From Faecalibacterium sp. CAG:1138 (GTDB lineage Bacteria > Bacillota > Clostridia > Christensenellales > CAG-917): DNA of 55,937 bases. Location: positions 6,376 to 62,312 of the forward strand of contig HF988644.1 in the NCBI GenBank assembly GCA_000434675.1, given 5' to 3'. A program made the translations under genes and the position numbers. The notes under the pieces are model-generated. The model saw only the letters and a program-made list of their open reading frames with translations. It was not told where the DNA came from and searched no databases. Shown here piece after piece: positions 18,993-28,502 of the stretch. Numbering within the stretch: position 1 is the first letter of the stretch; each line of letters starts with the position of its first letter.

Positions 18993-21308
18993 TTAAAGGG
19001 TTATCCAGAGCGCAGGGACTACGCCGCCGTCAGGAATCAGATCGGTGCTATCTATGGCGCCTTTTGCATGTCTGTCCAGAACGAAGGTTGAGTATCCGTC
19101 GTTGCCACCACGACTACCTATAGACGGCGAACGAGTGTACCAGGTGACGTATTTTTCTTCGTAGATATCCATCGGCGCGCCGCGGAATTTGGCAAAATCG
19201 GTTGCTTGCAGATTCCTTGCGGGATCTTTTGCTAATACGTCCTTATTAAATCCGTACGTCGTGGTGGTAATGTCCCGCAACGACAGCAAAAAGATCTTGT
19301 CGTCCGTATCTTTGCATTGTGCGGCGTACTTGTTTTCCCCAGGCTTGTTTTGCGAGCTGTAAGTATTCGGGTAATACGTCGGGTATTCGTCCGGATTGCA
19401 ACTTCTCGCGCTGTTGTCGAGGCGCGTGGTTTTTATGATTTCCTTTTGCAAGTCGTTGAAAACCTCGTTGTAGAAGGTTTCGTTGAGCCACCTGCGCAGG
19501 AAACAATATTCCCAGTTGTTGGCGTAAGTTCCGTCGACGTCACTTTCCTTTGTTCCCCTGAAAACGCCGTATTCGCCGTTATAAAAGCCTGCTTCTCTTC
19601 TATTAGGTTCCAGCCAAAATGCATCCAGAGCGATATCGCTCATGATATAGGCGGAATTCCCGCTTGTGGTTAAAATTCTCCATTTTATCGGTTCGACCTT
19701 AAACCAGTACACTTGATGATTAGTATAATGGTTGGCACTGATATAAGAATAGCCAAGACTTCCATATACCGCCGTGCGAAACTCCTTCATATAAAAGCCA
19801 CGGTATTTTGTGCCGCTATAAATGACGTCTATATACCAGATATCCTTCGAATTTTCGTAATATAACCAGTTTTCGGGTTTCTCGGGGACAGTGTAAATTG
19901 TGTACTCGGGAATAGTCCCTGCCACTTCGTTAAGTTTTGCGATTACGTTTTCGTCGCGCTCTAAGGTTTGCGGCCAGTGGCCGAAATAGATATTATTGCC
20001 CTCGCGCGTGTATTTTACGGGATTGCACTCGTTGCACGTGGTGCATACGTCGCAAACGTAACTATGCTTTCCGTTGGCGGGGATTTCCACCTTTGTGCTA
20101 TAGTCGCAACCCTCGCGCTGACACGCGTCATACTCGTCCCAGCCGGGCAAGCAGTCCGCTTGTTTCGCCTCGTAGTGTTTGAGGTCGTGTCCGAGAGCCG
20201 GTTCGACGTATCTCTCCACCTTCGACGAATAGTCGCAACCTTCGCGCTTGCAGGTGGAATATCTTCCCCAATATCCGTCCTCGGTGCAGGTTGCCTTGCA
20301 TTGCTCGTGCCATTTCAAATCGTGCCCGAGAGCGGGAATCCCATTGTAATCGGTGCAATAATCGCAACCCTCGTTGGAGCATCTGTAATACTCCTCGGTG
20401 CCCCACTTCTCGCAAGTCGGCTCAACACGCGGAACGTGTATGGTCATACTATGTCCCGTTTTTTCGATTTCCTCATACCCTTCGGTTTTGCCGCAATAAT
20501 GCGCGCATCTCTTGTATGCTTTCCAACCGTTTTCGGTGCAAGTCGGCTCTTTGGCGGCAACTTCCTGCATATCGTGTCCGAGAGCGGGTATCGGCTTCTG
20601 CTCGGTGTAAGTACAGCCCGGGGTTATGCAACGTTTGCCGTGGGTAAGCCCTTCTTTTTCGCACCGAGGATCATAGCCCTTTTCCTCGCGCAGGTTGTGA
20701 TCGGCAAGTTCGCCGTACTCGAAGGTTTCCCTGCCTAAACTGCCGCAAATGCTGCAAACAAGCCGATACACGGCCCTTCTTTGGCACGTTGCGTTGTCCA
20801 CGAGGTTTCTGTCGGTAACCTTTTCAACGTAAGTGTGTATATGCTGCTCTTCGGCATTTACCAAGCCCGCAACCACAAAATAGGAAAAACTTGTCGTTTC
20901 AAAGTGTATATTGTTGCCGTCGGCCGTCGTTGCGAGTTCCTCCACCGTGTTGTCGCCCTTGACGTGATAGGTGACGTAACCGTCCGCCTCGAACGGCTTC
21001 GGCATGGTGATTTTGACCTTGCCGCTCGGCTGCGCCTTTTCGCCGCCCTTTGTGAGAGTGATGTCGAAAACGGCAATTTTTGCGCTGTCGTACGGCTTAT
21101 TGATTTCCGAAATTGCAGCCTTGCCTTGCTCGCTGTCGGCGGCATGATGTTCGGCTTTCAGCGCGGAGCCTTTTTCAAACGCGCCGTCTGCGGTGATGCC
21201 GCTTTCGGCGGTCAGTTTGTTTATGCCTCCGTTTTTGTCACCGCAAGCGACCAGCGCAAGACACAGCGACAACGCAAGCGCAAGGAATAATAAAGATTTT
21301 TTCTTCAT
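18993..21308 (-). CDS. Lipoprotein with Cys-rich 'ALGHD' repeats and C-terminal DUF6273 domain
   Basis: A 771-residue protein. The signal peptide ends in lipobox LVAC (Cys 22). Residues ~30-150 form a strand-rich module ending FETTSFSYFVVAG, as seen in many clostridial surface proteins. Residues ~165-440 contain about six repeats, each with paired cysteines and an ALGHD/GH element (PTCTENGWKAYKRC, PTCEKWGTEEYYRC, ATCTEDGYWGRYSTC). Residues ~445-771 match the DUF6273 pattern (IYFGHWPQT, VEPIKWRILTT, FLRRWLNETFYNEVF, KIFLLSLRDI, VPALWITL). The protein should be lipid-anchored outside; function is unknown, although DUF6273 has a fold reminiscent of formylglycine-enzyme/lectin-like domains. The repeat Cys pairs could bind metal or form disulfides. 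Confidence 0.85.
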   Translation of the reverse strand: MKKKSLLFLALALSLCLALVACGDKNGGINKLTAESGITADGAFEKGSALKAEHHAADSEQGKAAISEINKPYDSAKIAVFDITLTKGGEKAQPSGKVKITMPKPFEADGYVTYHVKGDNTVEELATTADGNNIHFETTSFSYFVVAGLVNAEEQHIHTYVEKVTDRNLVDNATCQRRAVYRLVCSICGSLGRETFEYGELADHNLREEKGYDPRCEKEGLTHGKRCITPGCTYTEQKPIPALGHDMQEVAAKEPTCTENGWKAYKRCAHYCGKTEGYEEIEKTGHSMTIHVPRVEPTCEKWGTEEYYRCSNEGCDYCTDYNGIPALGHDLKWHEQCKATCTEDGYWGRYSTCKREGCDYSSKVERYVEPALGHDLKHYEAKQADCLPGWDEYDACQREGCDYSTKVEIPANGKHSYVCDVCTTCNECNPVKYTREGNNIYFGHWPQTLERDENVIAKLNEVAGTIPEYTIYTVPEKPENWLYYENSKDIWYIDVIYSGTKYRGFYMKEFRTAVYGSLGYSYISANHYTNHQVYWFKVEPIKWRILTTSGNSAYIMSDIALDAFWLEPNRREAGFYNGEYGVFRGTKESDVDGTYANNWEYCFLRRWLNETFYNEVFNDLQKEIIKTTRLDNSARSCNPDEYPTYYPNTYSSQNKPGENKYAAQCKDTDDKIFLLSLRDITTTTYGFNKDVLAKDPARNLQATDFAKFRGAPMDIYEEKYVTWYTRSPSIGSRGGNDGYSTFVLDRHAKGAIDSTDLIPDGGVVPALWITL

Positions 21309-21429
21309 CTATGTCTCCTTTATTTTTATAAAACACGATACGGATAAGCGGGTTTTTACGCCCGCTTATCCGTTATTTTGATCAGATAATAACTTTTAAG
21401 TTATTTTACCACGATGTTTGCAGTGTCGC

Positions 21430-23649
21430 TCAGGTTCCCGAAGCGGGCTTAACTTCAACTTGAAGTCCGATATATATATCCTCGCCTGTAAAAACCCATT
21501 CGCCGTTATTACCGGTTAGTTTGGGATCAGATCCAGTGTTTTTATAAAACTCGACGATGAGATATGAACCGACTATTTTTCCGCCAACTTCATTGTATAC
21601 CCCCGCGCCTGTGCCGGGAGTGCGAGTGTATTTTGCGATGTCCTTTCCTTTATTAATAAATTTTATTTCGATTGTATCGGTGTCTTTGGCGTTTTTAAGC
21701 TTTTCGCTGAGATCACTTCTGTTCAGGTTGATCGCAAATGTGTTTTCGCCAAGCTCGATAGGCTCGATGACGTTGGTGCCGGGGACGCCTAACATAAAAC
21801 CGCTCCTAACTTTTGTCGCATTAGGAACTGCGGTGACTACGCACTCGGCAATAGTTTTTCCGCTCACCCTAAGTGTGAACCTGCGACCGACAAATGCGGG
21901 GACTTTTTTGCCTTGGAAATTAATGGTGACGCCTGCAAGTATTTCACCGCCTGCAAGTAACGTCGTGCCTTCCGGGAACGTAACTTCGCCGATTACTTCA
22001 CCGTACGTGTCGGCAAAAGCAACATTCGGTTTAATTCCCGTCTGAATTGGGGTGTTTTGACCACCCTCGCCTTTTGTGCGCACTCTTATTGTTACCGTGA
22101 CCTTGCTATAACCGATAATCGTATCGGGCTTGGACAGCATATATCCGCGATTAAGTTCAGCCCTCGTTGCGCCTTCGATATACAAACCTACTTCTTCACC
22201 AGCGGTTGCCGTTTCAACCTCTGTCGCCGACGTGCCTGTACCCTTTTTGATTTTATTCACGGTGATTATCTTGCCGATTTCATTAACTAAAATTTGGTCG
22301 CCTTTTTTCACCGTGCCATTAGCGATTGTTGTTGTGATCAAAACCTCACTGCTACCGGAAAAGGTGTACAAGTCTTGGATTCCGGCATAGAAGGAATCGG
22401 GAGCGTTCCAAACGGTAAATTTGACCGTGTCGTATACGCCGTTGTTAAGCTCGAAGTTGTCGTTGTCCACGGTCAAGACGGTGGCGCCGATTGTATGTAT
22501 GCCAATCGCATAGTATGTTTCGGGAGCGCCAATCGTCACCCATTCTACGACGTTGTTCGTATCTGCCGCGACGTTTATGCACGTCAAACCGAACTTTCCG
22601 CTTTCAAGGTTTTCTCCAAGTTTTCTTTCAAAAACGCCTGCGGACAAAGTTATCTCGCGTTTGTTGATTATGATTGTCGTAGTGATTTCGCCGCCTTTCC
22701 ACTCCGCCGTGGCTGCTACGCTGACTTTCACGGTATATTCGCCGGCGTTAATCGGGGCGGTCGCGGAAAACGCAGTGTCGTTTTCGCCTTTGTAAGTGAT
22801 GGTGATTTCGCCGTCGCCCTGACGATTGACCTTCGCGGAATCAATGATAAACGCCAACCCGTCATAGGTTTTTTCCTCAACTAAATCGTTAGCAAACGAA
22901 ATAGTGTTGTCTTTTGCTGCGAGAGCGGCTATCGGCTCTGTTCTGGTTGCTTTACATACCGTGCAGGTGAAAGTCTTTTCGCCCTCAACGCCGTAGTTCG
23001 GCTCTGTGGTGACGACGCCTCCGTTCCATTCGTGCGCGGCAAAACCTTTTTTCTCGTCCGTGTGGCCGCAGGTTGCAGGATGCCAGTGGTTTTCGTCGTC
23101 AAACGTCCACGCTTCCATATTGAAAGTATGCTCGTGATCGAGCCTGCCGATTGTTGCAGTCTTGGTTTTGCCGCAAGTGGTGCAAGTGTAGGTCTTCACG
23201 CCTTCCTCGGTTTCTGTCGGCTCTTTGGTGACGACGCCTTCGTTCCATACGTGAGCTGCAAGGTCTTTCTTTTCATCCGCGTGACCGCAGGTTGCAGGAT
23301 GCCAGTGGTTTTCGTCGTCGTACTTCCACTTGTTCATATCAAACGTATGTCCGAGTTTAGGAACGGCTTCCGTTTTTTGATACCCGCACACCGTACAAGT
23401 GAAAGTTTTCACGCCTTCCTCGGCTTCTGTCGGATCTTTGGTGACAACGCCTGCATCGAAAGTATGGTCGGCTTTGTCCGCAACGTCCGTGTGTTTTTTG
23501 GTCACACATTCGTGCCAGTGATATTGCTCGTCATTTTTCCATTCGCTTGAAAAGTTGTGTTTGTTTTTGTTGCAAGCGGCAAGAACCGAAAGCGACAAAA
23601 CAAGCATCAACGCTATTGCGCAAATCGTGACGATTGATTTCCTTTTCAT
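21430..23649 (-). CDS. Lipoprotein carrying EF-Tu domain 2 and 3-like barrels, with Cys/His repeats in front
   Basis: A 739-residue protein; ATG at 23649 (AGGAG upstream) chosen because a lipoprotein signal with lipobox LAAC (Cys 25) follows. Residues ~30-245 hold three to four repeats of HWHPATCGH...EEGVKTFTCTVCG. Residues ~250-345 are an MBG-like Ig module (KTYDGLAFIID). Residues ~424-610 align without gaps of note to elongation factor Tu domains 2 and 3: IQDLYTFSGSSEVLITTTIA / NGTVKKGDQI, AGEEVGLYIEGATRAELNRG with LSKPDTI, then GEGGQNTPIQTGIKPNVAFA, IGEVTFPEGTTLLAGGE and KTIAECVVTAV. The G domain (GHVDHGKT, NKxD) is absent. The last ~125 residues are unassigned. It should be displayed on the outer membrane face. 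It is first gene of the minus-strand surface cluster; its function is unknown. Confidence 0.85.
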   Translation of the reverse strand: MKRKSIVTICAIALMLVLSLSVLAACNKNKHNFSSEWKNDEQYHWHECVTKKHTDVADKADHTFDAGVVTKDPTEAEEGVKTFTCTVCGYQKTEAVPKLGHTFDMNKWKYDDENHWHPATCGHADEKKDLAAHVWNEGVVTKEPTETEEGVKTYTCTTCGKTKTATIGRLDHEHTFNMEAWTFDDENHWHPATCGHTDEKKGFAAHEWNGGVVTTEPNYGVEGEKTFTCTVCKATRTEPIAALAAKDNTISFANDLVEEKTYDGLAFIIDSAKVNRQGDGEITITYKGENDTAFSATAPINAGEYTVKVSVAATAEWKGGEITTTIIINKREITLSAGVFERKLGENLESGKFGLTCINVAADTNNVVEWVTIGAPETYYAIGIHTIGATVLTVDNDNFELNNGVYDTVKFTVWNAPDSFYAGIQDLYTFSGSSEVLITTTIANGTVKKGDQILVNEIGKIITVNKIKKGTGTSATEVETATAGEEVGLYIEGATRAELNRGYMLSKPDTIIGYSKVTVTIRVRTKGEGGQNTPIQTGIKPNVAFADTYGEVIGEVTFPEGTTLLAGGEILAGVTINFQGKKVPAFVGRRFTLRVSGKTIAECVVTAVPNATKVRSGFMLGVPGTNVIEPIELGENTFAINLNRSDLSEKLKNAKDTDTIEIKFINKGKDIAKYTRTPGTGAGVYNEVGGKIVGSYLIVEFYKNTGSDPKLTGNNGEWVFTGEDIYIGLQVEVKPASGT

Positions 23650-23822
23650 AATTTTGTTTCTCCTTGTTTTTTTAAATATATATTTCAAATCGCATTTTGC
23701 GACGTGAAACCGATTTTGTATCTTTGATTTGTTGATTTGTTCGCCTTAATATGCGTCGTATTCGCCGGGCGTTTTAATGCCGTTTCGTTATGTTTGCTAT
23801 TTTGTTTGCTGTTAAACGGCAA

Positions 23823-23851
23823 TTGACTTTCGCATGCGCATGTGGTATACT
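23823..23851 (+). promoter_or_regulatory. Promoter for the solute-binding lipoprotein/LuxR pair (TTGACT-N17-TATACT)
   Basis: -35 TTGACT (23823-23828), 17-base spacer containing CGCATGCGCATG, -10 TATACT (23846-23851). It leaves a ~185-base leader before the ATG at 24043. The divergent intergenic region (23650-24042) holds no gene. Confidence 0.6.
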
Positions 23852-23940
23852 TTTATGTACTCGTATATACTTAATGGTATTTTTGCGCTTGCTTGCAACG
23901 TTTGAACTATCATGAGTATAGCAAAAACGCAACGAAAATT

Positions 23941-23969
23941 CCCCCACCCAAACCCTAAAAAGGTGGGGG
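23941..23969 (+). other. Leader hairpin upstream of the solute-binding lipoprotein
   Basis: Perfect 8-bp stem CCCCCACC / GGTGGGGG with a 13-base loop, inside the 5' leader. There is no T-run in the forward direction, so it may be a regulatory or stabilising structure rather than a terminator. Confidence 0.5.
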
Positions 23970-24042
23970 AAACCGGAAAAATCAAAAAACTTTTAGAAAT
24001 CGGGTGAGCAAACTCTCACGTAACCGATAACGGAAGATCAAT

Positions 24043-25392
24043 ATGAAACGTAAGACCAAAAAATTTGTTTCGTTGTTCATCGTCATTGCAATGACGCTCG
24101 CAACCTCATTTACTTTTTTTGCCTGCAATAAAAACAACACCTTGCTGAACCCGAAAAAACCGACGACTCTCACCATGTGGCACGTTTACGGCGAGCAGGT
24201 CAATTCGCCTATGAACGACTTTATCGAGCAATTCAACGCAACCGTCGGCAAAGAAAAAGGAGTCATCATTAACGTTACGCTGATGTCAAACGCCTCGCAG
24301 ATCGGAAAAAAACTGAAAGACGCGCAAACAGGCAAAGCGGGATCCAAGGCAATGCCCGATTTGTTCTTTTGCCATTCGAGCGACGCGCGCGGGTTGGGGG
24401 CAAATAATCTTTTGGATTGGAAAGATTGTTTTTCACCGTCCGAACTTGACAAATTCGTCCCCGATTTTCTGAGCGACGGCATACTGAGTGACCACCTTTC
24501 GGTTTTTCCCGTTTCCAAATCGACTTACATGCTGTTCGTCGCGGGCGGAGTTTTTGAGAGATTCGCCGCCGACAAAGACGTTTCGCTATCCGACCTTGAA
24601 ACCTGGAAAGGGTTTTTCTCGGTTGCCGAAAAATATTACGAGTGGTCGGGTGGCAAACCGTTCTGCGCGATAGATTATCTGATAAGGCTTGCGGAACTGT
24701 GCGCCATATCCGACGGGGAGAATATTTCTTATACGGACGGTTGGTACGACGCAAACAATCCCGCTCTGCTAAAAGCGTACGATATGTTTGCCACGTCTAT
24801 CGCCAAAGGACATATTGTCGTGTCCGATTTGTATTCCAACACGCAGGTTATGACGGGACAGACTTGCGCAGGTATCGGTTCTTCGGCTTCCGTTCTTTAT
24901 TACAACGACGAAATCACCTATCCCAACAACACGTCGGAAGCCGTGAATCTGAAAGTCTTGCCGTTACCACAACAGGCAGGCAAACAAAAAGTCGCAACGC
25001 AATCGGGCGTCGGGCTTTGCGCCTATAAAACGACCGCCCGTAAAGCCGAGGCCGCAACCGTCTTCGCGCGGTGGTTTACCGAGGAACAGCGCAACCTGGA
25101 CTTCGTCCTTTCTACAGGATATATGCCTGTAAGAACGGGGGCTTTTGACAAAATCGGCGAAAATTCTTTGCAGTCGGAAGCATACAAAAACCTTTATAAA
25201 GCTTTGGCCAAAACCGTTGAGACCTGCTCTTTCAAAAAAGAACCGGATTTCGAAGGATATTACACCAAAGTGTACGCTTTGTACGAAAAAATCCGCAATA
25301 TCCAGAATACTCTTGAAACCAGATACGAACAAGGCGAAACTTTGGAACAGATAGTTGCGGAAATGAAAGCCGCGCTGAATAGCGTCGGCTGA
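24043..25392 (+). CDS. Extracellular solute-binding lipoprotein (family 1, sugar-ABC type)
   Basis: A 449-residue protein. Lipoprotein signal with lipobox TFFAC (Cys 28). The mature part starts with PTTLTMWHVYGE...FIEQFNATVG, the classical opening of family 1 extracellular solute-binding proteins, and has the DLFFCH and FARWFTEEQRNLDFVLSTGYMPVR features of the same family, which usually bind sugars or oligosaccharides. No ABC permease or ATPase is nearby. Instead the next gene, 25 bases on, encodes a membrane-tethered LuxR-type regulator. The protein may therefore act as ligand receptor for that regulator rather than in transport; this is inference. Ribosome binding site is modest (GGAAG). 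Confidence 0.88.
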   Translation: MKRKTKKFVSLFIVIAMTLATSFTFFACNKNNTLLNPKKPTTLTMWHVYGEQVNSPMNDFIEQFNATVGKEKGVIINVTLMSNASQIGKKLKDAQTGKAGSKAMPDLFFCHSSDARGLGANNLLDWKDCFSPSELDKFVPDFLSDGILSDHLSVFPVSKSTYMLFVAGGVFERFAADKDVSLSDLETWKGFFSVAEKYYEWSGGKPFCAIDYLIRLAELCAISDGENISYTDGWYDANNPALLKAYDMFATSIAKGHIVVSDLYSNTQVMTGQTCAGIGSSASVLYYNDEITYPNNTSEAVNLKVLPLPQQAGKQKVATQSGVGLCAYKTTARKAEAATVFARWFTEEQRNLDFVLSTGYMPVRTGAFDKIGENSLQSEAYKNLYKALAKTVETCSFKKEPDFEGYYTKVYALYEKIRNIQNTLETRYEQGETLEQIVAEMKAALNSVG

Positions 25393-25417
25393 CACAAAAT
25401 AGCGGAGCAACCGGAAT

Positions 25418-27043
25418 ATGAAGTTCATAGATTTCAAAAAAAAGAAAACGTCTATGCATCGTAAGCTTTTGTTATATATGCTTACGCTTGTTCTCGTTGT
25501 CGTTATGTTTATCGCATTCGGTTTGTTTTTCGTCGGGCAGTTTTCTACGACAACGGAAAAATATTCAAACAATCTGACTTTTCAAAACGAGTTCTATACA
25601 AGACAAATCGAAAAATACTTTGACGATCTCTCGATGATGAACGAGATGCTTTCAAACGATGCCTCGGCGATAATAGACAAGTATCTGAAAGAAAAAGGAA
25701 TTTATATAAGCGCGCTCAACGATTCTCAATTATACACAGAAGGCGTGCAGAAAGCGCTTTTCCCTAAACTTAAAGAAGAACTGCTTAAAGCGGACGCTTC
25801 GGGCGCGTTTATCATGCTTAACGCAACCGTCAACACCGGCAAAGCCGACTCGGACAAATCCAAAACGGGATTATATTTTCAACGCAGCACCCTTGACCGA
25901 ACGGACGAAACGCTGCTGCTGTTTCGGGGCAGCGCGGAACTCGGAAGGAAAAACAACGTAATGCCACACCGCAAATGGCGTCTGGAATTCAGAACCGATT
26001 TCGCGCCGCAAACGGAAACCTTCTTCGACGAAACAATCGTCAAAGAAAAAAAGTCCGTGCTGACCGATATTTTTACGCTTAACGGAACAAGCGAAGAAGC
26101 AATGGCGTTTATTACGCCGCTGCTTGGCGCAGACGGCTCGTATTACGGCATTTGCGGATTTGAAATCTCGAAAAATTACTTTAAAGATTTCTTTGCTCAA
26201 CCTACAAGATTAGAACAACTGACCTGCACCTTTTCCAAAACGGCAGAAGACGGCAAAATCGACTGTGACAACCTATTCTGGGCAGGCGTCCTCGGCGACT
26301 ACTCCCTGAAACCGGGCGGTACGCTCGTACCAAAGGAAATGAACGACTCTCTCACCGAGTTCTTGGGAGAAAAAACTTTCGTTGCCGCTAAAAACGAGAT
26401 TACTATCTGTAATACTTCATACACCCTTGTAGTTATGCAACCGAAAAGCGAATTCGACAAAACCGTTGCCGTAAGCGTCACAAGAATCGTGTTAGTATGC
26501 TTTTTACTCGTTTTTTCCGCCGTCGTAATCTGCGTGATTTTTTCACAAAAATTCGTTTCCCCTGTGATAAAAAGCCTTGAAAAAATACGTATGCAGGAGC
26601 ATGCCGGAACAAAATCGGACATTATCGAAATCGACGACTTACTCGTCTATCTTACCGAACAGAACAGGCTTCGCGATCTCGAAACGGAAAACCTGAAACG
26701 TCAAAACGAAGAACTTGCGATCGTAACCGAAAACCAGACAAATGAAATCGACAAGCGGCAAAAGGAAATAGAACGGCTGACTTATTCCCGCAAAAACGAG
26801 ATAGATCCCGATAACTACGAAGCATTCAAAATCGGGTTAAAAGAGCTTACAAAAACAGAAAAAACCGTTTTTAACCTCTATCTGCAAGGCAAAACCGCAA
26901 AGGAAATCGCCTATATACTCAATATACGCGAAAGTACGCTCAAATTCCACAACCACAATATTCTGGAAAAACTCGGCGTGTCTTCACGCAAACAAATGCT
27001 GCGCTACGCAACTCTGCTGAAACAAGAAACGCAGAGCGAATGA
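25418..27043 (+). CDS. Membrane-tethered LuxR-type transcriptional regulator with extracellular sensor domain
   Basis: A 541-residue protein. Residues ~15-40 form TM1 (LLLYMLTLVLVVVMFIAFG), ~45-350 an extracellular region with Cache-like elements (SVLTDIFTLNGTSEEAMAFI, GSYYGICGFEISKNYF), ~355-380 TM2 (IVLVCFLLVFSAVVICVIF), ~385-470 a linker and coiled coil (LRDLETENLKRQNEELAIV), and ~480-541 a GerE/LuxR helix-turn-helix (LTKTEKTVFNLYLQGKTAKE, STLKFHNHNILEKLGVSSRK). There is no histidine kinase, HAMP or receiver domain, so it appears to be a one-component sensor-regulator bound to the membrane. It is the second gene of the pair with the solute-binding lipoprotein. Plausible targets are the divergent surface-protein genes. 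Confidence 0.85.
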   Translation: MKFIDFKKKKTSMHRKLLLYMLTLVLVVVMFIAFGLFFVGQFSTTTEKYSNNLTFQNEFYTRQIEKYFDDLSMMNEMLSNDASAIIDKYLKEKGIYISALNDSQLYTEGVQKALFPKLKEELLKADASGAFIMLNATVNTGKADSDKSKTGLYFQRSTLDRTDETLLLFRGSAELGRKNNVMPHRKWRLEFRTDFAPQTETFFDETIVKEKKSVLTDIFTLNGTSEEAMAFITPLLGADGSYYGICGFEISKNYFKDFFAQPTRLEQLTCTFSKTAEDGKIDCDNLFWAGVLGDYSLKPGGTLVPKEMNDSLTEFLGEKTFVAAKNEITICNTSYTLVVMQPKSEFDKTVAVSVTRIVLVCFLLVFSAVVICVIFSQKFVSPVIKSLEKIRMQEHAGTKSDIIEIDDLLVYLTEQNRLRDLETENLKRQNEELAIVTENQTNEIDKRQKEIERLTYSRKNEIDPDNYEAFKIGLKELTKTEKTVFNLYLQGKTAKEIAYILNIRESTLKFHNHNILEKLGVSSRKQMLRYATLLKQETQSE

Positions 27044-27225
27044 CATAACCGGCGAAGCCGCTTTTCTCTGCCCTTGTGTTTCTGAAAATAATAAAAACAG
27101 CAAGCCGTACATTCGTGTTTTTAACGACGTTTTATCTATGGGACACGTTCCGGAAAGGTTGACGCTTGCTTTTTCTGCTTAACCATGTTAAGGTTTATAT
27201 TGAAAGAAACTCATCGGAGAAATTT

Positions 27226-28188
27226 ATGGAACAAAAAATCGTACGACCGTATAATAAGGAGCAAACAAAAGCTTTTGTAAAAGCTATTATAATCGAACAT
27301 TATGATTGCGACGCATTAAACATTAAATACGCAGGCGGCGGCTCTTTCGGTTTCGTCTATAAAATCGAGCTTCCCGTTTCTCCATATAAACTCATAGTTA
27401 AAGCTTTCCGCGTCGACGGCATGCACAAAAATGAAGCCGCTGCTTTGAATACTCTCGGCCGGAACACGCTGATACATCTTCCTGCCGTATATTTTACAGT
27501 CGACGCAAACGACGATATCCCCATGGATTTTATCGTTGAGGAATACGTTTCGGGCACGGATTGTTTTACCGCTTTCGGAAAATTATTTAAAAGTAAAGAA
27601 AAAAAACAACAATTTGCCGATAACATTGTTGAAGCCTTGGCTCATTGGCACGGTATAACGAATGAAAAATTCGGTTCTCTCGATAAGCCCGAATATGATG
27701 ATTGGCTCGATTATTATAAGCCGTTTGCAAAAGACGTTCTCGCCACCGCCGTGCAAATGAATAAGGACGGAAAAATTAACGATAAAACAATAAAAACCAT
27801 GCAAATTGCGTGGAAAAATTTCGAATATATTTTTTGCGAACCTATCCGAAAAGCCTCTCTTATTCACGGTGACTTAAACGTAATGAACGTTATGAGCGAC
27901 GACGATTTAAACATTACCGCCATTATTGACCCGTTAGATTGTAAATGGGCGGATAAGGAATTCGAGCTGTTTCAGCTAAGAAACCTTACAGGAAACTTCT
28001 TCCGCCTCTATGACACTTATAAAGCAAAATACCCGGTTTCAAAAAATGTCGACTTAAAGTGCGCGTTTTATGCCGTATACCATGAAATCTATTGTTATAT
28101 ATCCTCTGGCAGACATACGGAAATCATCTTAAAAATAGCTGTGAACAGATTGAGAAAAGAATTGAAAAAAGCCAAACTTCTTCCATAA
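27226..28188 (+). CDS. APH/choline-kinase fold phosphotransferase
   Basis: A 320-residue protein from the ATG at 27226 (CGGAGA five bases upstream; an upstream in-frame start at 27166 has no ribosome binding site). Kinase features: a glycine loop GGGSFGFVYKI (~residues 32-42), LIVKAFR with the ATP lysine, catalytic loop LIHGDLNVMNVM (~residue 215) and IDPLDCKWADKEFEL in place of the usual DFG-like IDW/IDF. Related enzymes phosphorylate aminoglycosides, choline, homoserine, thiamine or sugar amines. Nothing specific to antibiotic resistance is visible and no substrate can be assigned. AT-rich compared with its downstream neighbours; it lies at the right edge of the accessory region. Confidence 0.85.
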   Translation: MEQKIVRPYNKEQTKAFVKAIIIEHYDCDALNIKYAGGGSFGFVYKIELPVSPYKLIVKAFRVDGMHKNEAAALNTLGRNTLIHLPAVYFTVDANDDIPMDFIVEEYVSGTDCFTAFGKLFKSKEKKQQFADNIVEALAHWHGITNEKFGSLDKPEYDDWLDYYKPFAKDVLATAVQMNKDGKINDKTIKTMQIAWKNFEYIFCEPIRKASLIHGDLNVMNVMSDDDLNITAIIDPLDCKWADKEFELFQLRNLTGNFFRLYDTYKAKYPVSKNVDLKCAFYAVYHEIYCYISSGRHTEIILKIAVNRLRKELKKAKLLP

Positions 28189-28301
28189 ATTTCGCCTGCA
28201 TCGCTGTTTGTCTTCCGATTATCGGAAGTTTTGAGGCGCTCAATGAATTGATTTTTTATTTTCATTTCGGTATTCTGCATTCCAAAAAACATTTAAAAAA
28301 T

Positions 28302-28333
28302 AATACGAACTCTGGTTTTTCAGAGTTCGTATT
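28302..28333 (-). terminator. Terminator downstream of tRNA-Val
   Basis: Perfect 13-bp stem AATACGAACTCTG / CAGAGTTCGTATT with a 6-base loop; on the minus strand it is followed by ATTATTTTTT. It may also serve the converging kinase gene. Confidence 0.8.
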
Positions 28334-28342
28334 TCTTTTATG

Positions 28343-28419
<77 letters not shown>

Positions 28420-28502
28420 ATGCGAATATTATCTTACACTAAAAAACCGTTTGTGGCAAGCAAATTCGAGCTGTTTTTTGCTGCAGGACGAATTTTTTTT
28501 GT

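Noticed and set aside
27226..28188. Aminoglycoside resistance phosphotransferase
   Set aside because: The kinase loop is present, but the sequence has no motif specific to APH resistance enzymes; only the general fold can be claimed.
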